Assembly (NCBI RefSeq): GCF_002706795.1
Contig: NZ_CP017705.1
Coordinates: 700,001 to 764,000, forward strand
Source: Brevibacillus laterosporus DSM 25
GTDB lineage: Bacteria > Bacillota > Bacilli > Brevibacillales > Brevibacillaceae
Direction: 5' to 3'
DNA length: 64,000 nt
Below are positions 1-7,700 of the stretch, in pieces. A model generated the notes under the pieces. That model saw nothing but the letters and a program-made list of their open reading frames with translations, was not told the DNA's origin and did not search any database. Numbering within the stretch: position 1 is the first letter of the stretch; the number at the start of each line of letters is the position of its first letter. The translations under genes were made by a program, and so were the position numbers.

Positions 1-180
1 ATTAAAGTAGTTCTTGATCAAAGCTTCAAAACTTGCTTGGCTAGTGTTTCTATCAAACATTTTACTGTTCAGTTTTCAAAGATCATTTTTAAAGTACAAT
101 TCAGTATTATTCCACAATCAAACTTGTTTGTCAACCTTTTTCCTAGCCCGCTTTTTTGTACCTTCTATTTTTAGAAGGAG

Positions 181-257
<77 letters not shown>

Positions 258-277
258 ATAGCACCAATTCATTTTAA

Positions 278-354
278 TGGTCGGGAAGACAGGATTCGAA
301 CCTGCGACACCTTGGTCCCAAACCAAGTACTCTACCAAGCTGAGCTACTTCCCG
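278..354 (-). tRNA. tRNA-Pro (anticodon TGG)
   Basis: Acceptor CGGGAAG, anticodon loop TTTGGGA between TTGG and CCAA arms, T-loop GTTCGAATC, encoded CCA. Sixth gene of the tRNA cluster, 20 nt from its downstream neighbour. Confidence 0.95.
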
Positions 355-360
355 TCATGA

Positions 361-437
361 TGGCGTGCCCTGAGAGATTCGAACTCCCGACCTTTTGATT
401 CGTAGTCAAACGCTCTATCCAGCTGAGCTAAGGGCAC
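361..437 (-). tRNA. tRNA-Arg (anticodon ACG)
   Basis: Acceptor GTGCCCT, anticodon loop CTACGAA flanked by TTTGA/TCAAA, T-loop GTTCGAATC, encoded CCA. The first A of the anticodon is presumably edited to inosine, as is usual for this tRNA. Confidence 0.95.
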
Positions 438-466
438 ATTAAAAATTAAATTTATACATGTAAAAA

Positions 467-542
467 TGGTGAGCCATGAAGGACTCGAACCTTCGACCCT
501 CTGATTAAAAGTCAGATGCTCTACCAACTGAGCTAATGGCTC
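467..542 (-). tRNA. tRNA-Lys (anticodon TTT)
   Basis: Acceptor GAGCCAT, anticodon loop CTTTTAA between CTGA and TCAG, T-loop GGTTCGAGTCC, discriminator A and encoded CCA. Confidence 0.95.
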
Positions 543-548
543 TCAATA

Positions 549-624
549 TGGTGCCGGCGATAGGACTTGAACCCACAACCCCCTGATTACAAGTCAGGTG
601 CTCTACCAATTGAGCTACACCGGC
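549..624 (-). tRNA. tRNA-Thr (anticodon TGT)
   Basis: Acceptor GCCGGTG pairs with CGCCGGC through one G-U pair. Anticodon loop CTTGTAA, T-loop GGTTCAAGTCC, discriminator A and encoded CCA. Confidence 0.95.
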
Positions 625-655
625 AAATTAAGGATATGAAGCTTTTCAAAAAAGA

Positions 656-732
656 TGGCGGAGCTGACGGGACTCGAACCCGCGACCTCCGGTGTGACAG
701 ACCGGCGTGAACTCCAACTTCACCACAGCTCC
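656..732 (-). tRNA. tRNA-Asp (anticodon GTC)
   Basis: Acceptor GGAGCTG, anticodon loop CTGTCAC between CCGGT and ACCGG, T-loop GGTTCGAGTCC, encoded CCA. Confidence 0.95.
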
Positions 733-790
733 CTAAAAATCTTTCTTCAAAAAAAACCAGAAATCTAATCCATATATTTTAATGAAGAAA

Positions 791-867
791 TGGTGACCCG
801 TAGGGGATTCGAACCCCTGTATGACAGCGTGAAAGGCTGCTGTGTTAAACCGCTTCACCAACGGGCC
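791..867 (-). tRNA. tRNA-Glu (anticodon TTC)
   Basis: Acceptor GGCCCGT pairs with ACGGGTC, allowing a G-U pair. Anticodon loop CTTTCAC, T-loop GGTTCGAATCC, encoded CCA. First gene of the tRNA operon, about 33 nt from the predicted transcription start. Confidence 0.95.
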
Positions 868-906
868 ATATACAATTTTATTATGTATTTCTTGGGAACG
901 AGATTT

Positions 907-936
907 AGTCTACCACACACAATTCAGTATAGTCAA
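907..936 (-). promoter_or_regulatory. promoter of the tRNA operon
   Basis: On the minus strand TTGACT (931-936) and TAGACT (907-912) are spaced by 18 bp, a good sigma-A match placing the start near 900, just before tRNA-Glu. Confidence 0.7.
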
Positions 937-997
937 TGGTTTTTTAAAATTTTCTTTACAAAAAACTTGTGTAAAGAATTGCTATCTATCCCTAAGC

Positions 998-1035
998 AAA
1001 AAAACTAAAAAAGAGCGACTTGAAAAAGTCGCTCT
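998..1035 (-). terminator. intrinsic terminator upstream of the tRNA operon
   Basis: A perfect 10-bp stem (1012-1021 with 1026-1035, loop of 4) is followed on the minus strand by a long U-rich tract. No intact minus-strand gene precedes it; the only candidate is the decayed ORF at 1073-1273. It would keep read-through out of the tRNA operon. Confidence 0.75.
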
Positions 1036-1072
1036 AGAATAATCCACAAAATCAATTGTTACACTACACTTA

Positions 1073-1273
1073 TCATATAAATTTATTACGATAATTGCTA
1101 GCTCCAATTGATGGTTTAGTCAATTGCTTTACCATAAATAAACATCTGATTCTATGGTCACTGGATTTATCATAAATGATTTTCACAAAATAACGCTCCT
1201 CATCTTGCACAAACGATAAATTACGTATAATATCTATTTTATTGAATTTAATATTCGGATTTAGGGGGCTGTT
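1073..1273 (-). pseudogene. open-frame remnant without a start, ahead of an orphan terminator
   Basis: Sixty-six sense codons stay open on the minus strand and end in TGA 38 nt before the terminator at 998-1035. The predicted peptide contains the stretch EERYFVKIIYDKSSDHR, with a protein-like mix of charged and hydrophobic residues. No plausible start or ribosome site precedes it, and the frame is crossed by the plus-strand promoter and start of the permease gene. I read it as the 3' end of a lost gene, but a chance ORF in AT-rich DNA is possible. I do not recognise the family. Confidence 0.35.
1205..1231 (+). promoter_or_regulatory. promoter of the purine permease gene
   Basis: TTGCAC at 1205-1210 and a perfect TATAAT at 1226-1231, 15 bp apart (slightly short). 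The start would lie near 1238, so an ATG at 1242 would be almost leaderless, which favours the TTG start at 1278. No purine riboswitch fold was found in this short leader. Confidence 0.6.
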
Positions 1274-1277
1274 CTAC

Positions 1278-2579
1278 TTGTTTCAACTAGAAAAACATAA
1301 ATCCTCATTCAAAAAAGAGTTAACTGCGGGGTTTACTACATTTTTTACAATGGCTTATATCATGGTTGTCAATCCTCTCATCTTATTAGATGCGGGCGTT
1401 CCTTTCCAACAAAGCTTCACGGCAACAGTAATAGCAGCCATGATCGGAACACTTATCATGGGACTTTATGCAAACTATCCTATAGCAATTGCACCTGCAA
1501 TGGGTTTGAATGCATATTTTGCTTATTCGGTTGTAAAAACAAATCAAGGACTTGATTACCATATTGCTTTTTCAGCTGTATTTGTGGCAGGGATATTATT
1601 TGTCATCCTCTCCCTTACGCCTTTGCGCTCAAAATTAATTGAGGCCATCCCTAGTAATTTAAAGTATGCCATTACTGCTGGGATTGGACTTTTTATTGCG
1701 TTCTTAGGATTACGTATGAGTGGGTTAATCACCGCTCATCCAAGCAATTTGGTTGCATTAGGTGATCTACATTCTCCTTCTGTCGTACTAGCTCTAATCG
1801 GTCTTTTGATTACCCTAATATTTTACTCACTGAATATAAATGGGGCTTTATTTTTTGGAATGATTCTTACTGGTCTAATCGCTTTTCTAACAGGCCAACT
1901 TCAATTTACAAACGGTTTTATCGCTATGCCTACACTTCCTGAGGGAATCCTTGTCTCAAATCCTGTAACAGCCTTTGGAGATGTCCTTCATTATGGTCTA
2001 TATTCAGTAGTATTCTCTTTTTTACTTGTTACACTGTTTGATACGACTGGTACAGTCCTTGGAGTAGCTGAACAAGCAGGGCTTATGAAAGATAATAAGC
2101 TTCCAAGAGCTGAGCGTGCCCTGTTATCAGATTCTGTCGCTACTTTATTCGGTTCCATGCTAGGAACATCTCCTACTTCTGCTTATGTAGAATCTGCTGC
2201 TGGTGTTGCTGCTGGCGGTCGTACCGGACTTACTGCCGTATTTATTGCCCTGTTACTCGGAATTGGTGCTTTTTTTGGTCCATTAATTAGCTCTGTATCA
2301 GGATTGTCTGCGATCACCGCTCCTTCGCTCATTATCGTTGGCTCATTGATGGTTGGCAGTGTTCGTCACATTAATTGGGAGTTACCCGATGAAGCTTTTC
2401 CTGCTTTCTTGGTTTTGTTGAGCATGCCGCTTACCTCCAGTATCGCTACTGGGATCTCACTAGGGTTTATTTCATACCCACTGATGAAAATTCTAAGAGG
2501 TAACTGGCGTCAAGTTCATCCTTTGGTCTATCTATTTGGCGTTTTATTTGCTTTTCAGCTAATCGCTGTGCCTCACTAA
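1278..2579 (+). CDS. NCS2-family purine permease (AzgA/PbuG type)
   Basis: 433-residue multi-pass membrane protein that should import hypoxanthine/guanine or adenine with protons. Family marks are an early segment reading AGFTTFFTMAYIMVVNP, the block PAMGLNAYFAY, the segment LFDTTGTVLGVAEQAG and GTSPTSAYVESAAGV, all typical of the AzgA-like branch of NCS2. About 12-14 hydrophobic segments span the length. I chose TTG at 1278 because AGGGGG (1262-1267) sits about 10 nt before it and the resulting N-terminus aligns with the family; an in-frame ATG at 1242 has no ribosome site. Single gene followed by a strong terminator. Exact purine preference cannot be read from sequence. Confidence 0.9.
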   Translation: MFQLEKHKSSFKKELTAGFTTFFTMAYIMVVNPLILLDAGVPFQQSFTATVIAAMIGTLIMGLYANYPIAIAPAMGLNAYFAYSVVKTNQGLDYHIAFSAVFVAGILFVILSLTPLRSKLIEAIPSNLKYAITAGIGLFIAFLGLRMSGLITAHPSNLVALGDLHSPSVVLALIGLLITLIFYSLNINGALFFGMILTGLIAFLTGQLQFTNGFIAMPTLPEGILVSNPVTAFGDVLHYGLYSVVFSFLLVTLFDTTGTVLGVAEQAGLMKDNKLPRAERALLSDSVATLFGSMLGTSPTSAYVESAAGVAAGGRTGLTAVFIALLLGIGAFFGPLISSVSGLSAITAPSLIIVGSLMVGSVRHINWELPDEAFPAFLVLLSMPLTSSIATGISLGFISYPLMKILRGNWRQVHPLVYLFGVLFAFQLIAVPH

Positions 2580-2586
2580 TAGATAC

Positions 2587-2624
2587 AAAAAAGAAGCCGG
2601 GATATAAATCCTGGCTTCTTTTTT
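2587..2624. terminator. bidirectional terminator between purine permease and bluB
   Basis: A 13-bp stem (AAGAAGCCGGGAT with ATCCTGGCTTCTT, loop ATAA) has a T-run on the plus strand and an A-run before it, so it can end transcription from both convergent genes. Confidence 0.85.
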
Positions 2625-2706
2625 ACTAAACAAGAACCTAACGTACATTCTAATTCTTATAATTAAGACCGCTCTAGTATCCAAAGACTTGGTTGCCATT
2701 ACATCT

Positions 2707-3360
2707 TTATTTTTGTACGCCCCACTCGTTTTGAAAAATTAATTCCTGCAAATTACGCCGTTTCTCCCATTGAAGAACTTCCAATAACGGACGGTCTGGG
2801 TACTCATTTGTATAACCTAGTGAAAGTAAGGCCACTGGTTCAATGTGTGGAGGTATTCCCAGGATTTCACGAACATCGGCTTTCTTATAAAAGCTAACCC
2901 ATCCAAGTGCAATTCCTTCTGCACAGCTAGCCAACCACATATTTTGAATCGCACATGCTACTGACAAGACATCCGTTTCTGGAATTGAATTACGACCAAG
3001 GACGTGCGCACCTCCCCGCGTCGGATCATTTGTAATACAGATGGTCAGGGGAGCTTCTTGTAGCCCTTGAACTTTGATCCCCATAAAACGATCACTTCGA
3101 TCTGTACCTTCATAATGAATAGCCAGTGCACGTCGTTCTTTGTCTGCAGCATAAGCTAGCTTATCTTTGATTTCTTGCTCTGTGACCATTATAAAATTCC
3201 ATGGTTGCATAAAACCAACAGAAGGAGCATGATGCCCCGCTTCTAAAATTCGTTGAATAGCATCTTCAGGTAATGGTGTCTTCAAAAAACTTCGAATATC
3301 CCGTCTCCCTTCAATCGCTTTATACACGCCTTGTTTTTCTTGTTCAGTAAATTGAAGCAT
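2707..3360 (-). CDS. bluB: BluB-type 5,6-dimethylbenzimidazole synthase (nitroreductase fold)
   Basis: 217 residues. BluB enzymes use oxygen to break down FMN and form 5,6-dimethylbenzimidazole, the lower ligand of cobalamin. Features that separate it from ordinary nitroreductases: RRDIRSF near the N-terminus, HHAPSVGFMQPWNF, the segment GRNSIPETDVLSVACAIQN, and ALGWVSFYKK followed by LGIPPHIEPVALLSLGY. The start at 3360 has AAGGAG nine bases upstream; a longer reading frame to 3510 would run into the terminator of the gene before it. It stands alone, with no cobalamin genes and no cobalamin riboswitch nearby, so in this host it may serve cofactor repair or partial cobalamin synthesis. A general nitroreductase role is the alternative. 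Confidence 0.8.
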   Translation of the reverse strand: MLQFTEQEKQGVYKAIEGRRDIRSFLKTPLPEDAIQRILEAGHHAPSVGFMQPWNFIMVTEQEIKDKLAYAADKERRALAIHYEGTDRSDRFMGIKVQGLQEAPLTICITNDPTRGGAHVLGRNSIPETDVLSVACAIQNMWLASCAEGIALGWVSFYKKADVREILGIPPHIEPVALLSLGYTNEYPDRPLLEVLQWEKRRNLQELIFQNEWGVQK

Positions 3361-3470
3361 TTTGCTTATCTCCTTAGATGTTTTTTTGTTCAAGTTACTC
3401 ATTTTTAGAAAAAAGTAGGAGTCGAACTTCACCAAGCGTTTGGAGTATTTTTTCTCCTCTCTAATCGTAC

Positions 3471-3503
3471 AAAAAATCTCCCACCAACAGTAGGAGATTT
3501 TTT
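3471..3503 (-). terminator. terminator of the secreted nuclease operon
   Basis: An 11-bp stem (AAAAAATCTCC with GGAGATTTTTT) ends in a T-run on the minus strand, 11 nt beyond the stop of the 401-residue secreted protein. Confidence 0.85.
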
Positions 3504-3513
3504 GTGACAATTT

Positions 3514-4719
3514 TTATTTTCCGTAAGAACCCTTAGCAAAAGTACTAGGATCCCACCATTTATAACCAGCGGCAGGAGCTGACCATGGCTCTTTTTGTGG
3601 TTCAATCGTTTGGGAAGGTATTTCATTTTCTGGACCAGTCGTAATGAGCGGGGTCATCGTATCCAGCTTTAAGCCTTGCACCTGTTGAAGGTTTTCGTAA
3701 TTCTCTTGTTTGGCTAACCAATTTATTAGGTTAATAAGTAGCACAGCGTCGTCTTGCTCTTTGAAACCATCATAGGTTTTCTTCTTTTGACCATTTTCCT
3801 CACGTAGATACTTCGGTGTAGCATCTTCTACCGGAGAGGAGTCACCAATGAAAGCAGCTTTACCTTTTCCAAGCTTAGCGATGGCTACATACGGTCCTTC
3901 CTCCACTCCACCGCCTTTATATACACCTTTATCAACAGAATTTGCCCATTTCGCATTCGTTTTTGGCAAATAAACGATTCCTTTCGCTTTTGTCGGCTCA
4001 ACAATAGCAAGTGTACTACCCGCGTGCATTGCTACGCTAGACACACCTTCTGTAATTCCTAAAGCTTGCGCAGGGCTCACAATGTTATTTGCATTTATAT
4101 CTCCAAGCGCATTGTAGCGAAACCTAATGCCAAAGTTATCAGCCAGCCAATCGGAGCTAGCTACCCCTTGCATTGCTTCAGAATTACGCTCTGCGTCACT
4201 CATTCCTTTAGCCGGATCAGTCCACGCTCCACGACGATATCCATTCATCACTTCAGAGGCATCCCACCGATTCTTGTTACGATCCGCATTATAGTGATCA
4301 CCAATAAAGAAGATACTACCGCCATTTTTTACAAATTCAATCATTGCTGCTTGTTCGGATACTTTATAAGGAATGTTGGCCTCACCAATGACAAACACAG
4401 CATATTCTTTCAGATCGTCATATACAATCGGCATTGATTTGCGTAATTCCTTCACATCATAGCCGGCTTGAGCAATCGCATTAGCAAAGTCAGAGAAACC
4501 ACCATCAATAACCCAATCTGCCGCTCCTGCTGTTTGTCCATGCGTATTGTCAAATAACACCTTTTTGCCGAGAGGGGTACCCTTTGCAGAGATAAACGGA
4601 GCTGAATCTTGAGGACCTTCAGCCCATACTGAACTTGTGAACAAAGTGGAAGCTGCTAGTGTAAGAACAATAGCCCCCTTCCAAACCTTCTTAGCTAGAA
4701 AATAAGATGAACGAAACAT
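3514..4719 (-). CDS. secreted protein with a GATase/ThuA-like fold, partner of the large nuclease
   Basis: 401 residues with a signal peptide ending near SSVWAEG. The mature part begins GKKVLFDNTHGQ and then has alternating strands and helices with FVIGEANIPY, FVKNGGSIFFIGDHYN and GKGKAAFIGDSS, which resemble the glutamine-amidotransferase-like (DUF4350/ThuA-type) fold; the assignment is by pattern only. The start at 4719 follows AAGGAGG. It lies 19 nt after the large secreted nuclease, so the two are one operon and probably act together outside the cell, for example on extracellular nucleic acid. Related proteins are sometimes labelled DNA-binding, which I cannot verify. No catalytic Cys of a true amidotransferase is evident. 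Confidence 0.55.
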   Translation of the reverse strand: MFRSSYFLAKKVWKGAIVLTLAASTLFTSSVWAEGPQDSAPFISAKGTPLGKKVLFDNTHGQTAGAADWVIDGGFSDFANAIAQAGYDVKELRKSMPIVYDDLKEYAVFVIGEANIPYKVSEQAAMIEFVKNGGSIFFIGDHYNADRNKNRWDASEVMNGYRRGAWTDPAKGMSDAERNSEAMQGVASSDWLADNFGIRFRYNALGDINANNIVSPAQALGITEGVSSVAMHAGSTLAIVEPTKAKGIVYLPKTNAKWANSVDKGVYKGGGVEEGPYVAIAKLGKGKAAFIGDSSPVEDATPKYLREENGQKKKTYDGFKEQDDAVLLINLINWLAKQENYENLQQVQGLKLDTMTPLITTGPENEIPSQTIEPQKEPWSAPAAGYKWWDPSTFAKGSYGK

Positions 4720-4738
4720 CGTAGATTCCTCCTTATCG

Positions 4739-7700
4739 TTATGGTACGAGCTGAATATGTGTATAGGTGGCGATTCCTTTTTTGCTAAAATACGCTTTAT
4801 CATGTAGTATCCCAGTGATTTTTACTTTTTTACCAGCAGCATTTGCCACAGCATACGGTCCATTACGGTCTGCATTGACAAATTTTACGATCAGCGCATT
4901 CGTAGTCTCGTCCCCTGGTTGATCAGCAAGATAAATACCATAACCAGCAAATTGCGCATTTGGCTCAACCGTTTGTACGTACGCCTCAAGTGTAATTGTT
5001 ATACCTTGTGGTAGAGCTAAGGCTTGAGCTACTGTCAGACCCGCTTCCTCCTCTGTCACCTGCAATGTTAAACGAACCTTTTGCGCATACCCTTCGATTG
5101 TTCCCTCAAAGCTGAATGTTCCTAAGCTACTTGTATCTGCTACATTCGGATTCCAGCTCCCTACTGGTACTTGCTGTTTACTGCCATTGCTCATCGAGGC
5201 CAATACGGTCGTAGGTAAGGTGTAATTCGCTCCTTTTCGTACGGAAGCAGTAATATCGTCAACACTGATGATGCTTGGTGCTCCTGTTGATTCTGTTACC
5301 AATACATAGACTGCTTCACTCTCATACTGAGTTGCTGAATTGCTGGCAATGATTTCGAGTACAGTTCCCACTGGCTGCGCTGGAATTTTCACATTGAAAG
5401 CTCCTAGCTGGTCTACCTTGCCAGTGCCTACTAATATCGTTCCTGTACGAATTGTAACGTCTGTTCCCGGCTTAGCTGTGCCAGTTATTTGCGTGTCTGC
5501 TGCTGTAATCGGATGAACAACAGGTACATCCCCTAAAGGAGTTACTCTAATAGAAAATACTTTCTGTAATTGGGCAGACCCTAACTTAATAGTAGCGATT
5601 AGCACCACGTCTGTGGCCTTAGAAACAGCAGCTCTGTTCACATGTCCGTTTTCAATCTGCACGATGGTTGAATGGGCGTTGTCCTGCAAACTCCATTGGA
5701 TCGAAACATTGTTTGCACCCATCTTTGGTAAAGAAACGCTTGTAGCCGTACCATCATAGGTTACGTTCAAACTTGCTTTCACTGTCTCTACTGCTTCCTC
5801 GTCCGTGATTGTTTGAGCAGGTACGGTAAGCAAGAACATTTTCGTATCACTGCTGGTCCCTTTTTTGAGGGTAGCTGTTAAGGTCACTTTTGCATCTGGC
5901 GAACCCTTTGCTGGGCGAGTTACTTTTCCTTGCTCCGAAATAATAGCTGGTTGATCAGATACCCAGGTAATTGCCGATCCATAAGCACCACTGGTAGGCA
6001 AAATCACATCAGTACGAACTGTGCCACTCTCATCTCCTACGGACAGAGAAGCTTTATCTGCGGCAACTCGATCTACATCAGTAAGTCCACTGCGTAAAAT
6101 AACAATATCTTTTACAGATCGTGGGTATACCTGAGCGGTGCTTTTAAAGATAGAAGCAATTCCAGTTACATCCACCACGTCTTTTTCACGTAATTCAGGC
6201 AAGCTGACGCCGTACTTCCCTAAAAAAACTTCGATTGAACCAGTCGAGGTCGTCACTACAAGCTTACTAGGGGAAACCTGTGAAACGGTTGCTTCTGCCA
6301 AGCGAACCAGCATTCCCTGCTTGTCTACTAGTTGGTTTGCTTCTACAGAAATAGCTTGAGGTTCAGTGAACGTACCTGTGATCGAGAATTCGGCTTGCAT
6401 AATTTCTACTTCTCCGTTGTACGTATCTTTCAAGCCTTTTGAAATGGTAATCATATCTCCTGGTTTCACTGGAGTTTGTGTAGCAGGTTGGAATACCAGA
6501 ATACCTGCTTTGTCATCTTGTATATAAAAACTGTTTCGACTGTCTGAAACCGTACTTACCACACCTGTAGCTGTCACGATCGGGGTTTTGTCTGGTAATT
6601 GACGAATGGTTAACAAGCTATTTTTTTCGTCAGTAGGTGCCGAAGTATAACCAGCTTGTTCTGCTTCTTGCGTACTATTAAAGAACAGACGATTTTCTAC
6701 AGCAACCTTCTGAAAATCGAAAGGCTGTACATAGGTTTTTGTACTAGCATCGCCAACAGGACGGCTTAGTGTCTTTTTCTGTTCACGAGCACGGAATTCA
6801 AACGGTAATTCAGTCAACGGGTCTTGTGCATTCCAAATACCAATTCCTGCTTGTTTTGCTTCCTTGACGGCTTTAGAGTACTGCTTAAATGTCTCATCCT
6901 TGACTGGCCAGATGATATACATGCTGGCATATCCATCTCTCACCATTTCCAAATTAACGTTGCGACCATCTGCAAGAATTACTTCTGCTAAAAGACGACC
7001 GTATGCATCAATGGGCGTGGACGCTGGTTTAATCGTAATCGAGTCCCCTGGAGCTATTAATTTTTTTAAATGGTGTTTAGCACGTTCTCCATGAGCTTTT
7101 TGGTTTTTATCTTTACTGCTATCGTCTGTACCGTTGTAAACCTTGGTATAGTCAAAATTAGGATCTTTCATATGGTAGGTTTCCGCCGTATCCATATTTA
7201 CAAATCGAACCGTATCTACCCCAAGAACCGGCTGAGACAAGTGAATCGTATCGCCATCCACCACATCCTTCACAACAGAAGGAAAAGCTTCTCCTGGCTG
7301 AGGAGCTGGCGGTTGATCCTGTAATAAGTTCAAATCCGTTTGTTTACGTGGAAGTATTTGATACAGTTCATTATATTGAGCTAAAACACCCTCCACTTGA
7401 TACCACTGACCTGCCGTGAGCTGTGCTACGTCTACGCTCTCTTTCATAACACGAACTGTAATCCCTTGGAAATTCTCATCAATCATACGTAAGTTATAGC
7501 CCCCACCAGATTCACTGCTCGGAACGGATAGTAAATATACTTGTGAGGAGATCAGCATTCCTTCGTATTTTTCCGCTAGAGCTACTTCATTAAGTTGGGC
7601 TACTGTCAAGGATTTTGCTTCAGGCACATGATTCCCTGTGCTTATCACCACGATATCCGCTGATGTTTCTGGGGTAATTTCTGTCAAATTTTTATAAACA

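Noticed and set aside
120-180. Terminator after the last tRNA gene
   Set aside because: The CCTTCTA/TAGAAGG hairpin near 161-178 has no T-run on the minus strand.
1036-1277. Purine riboswitch before the NCS2 permease
   Set aside because: Promoter at 1205-1231 leaves too short a leader, and the conserved purine-aptamer core was not found on either strand.
3361-3470. Cobalamin riboswitch before bluB
   Set aside because: The region is about 110 nt, starts right after a terminator and has no B12-box-like core.
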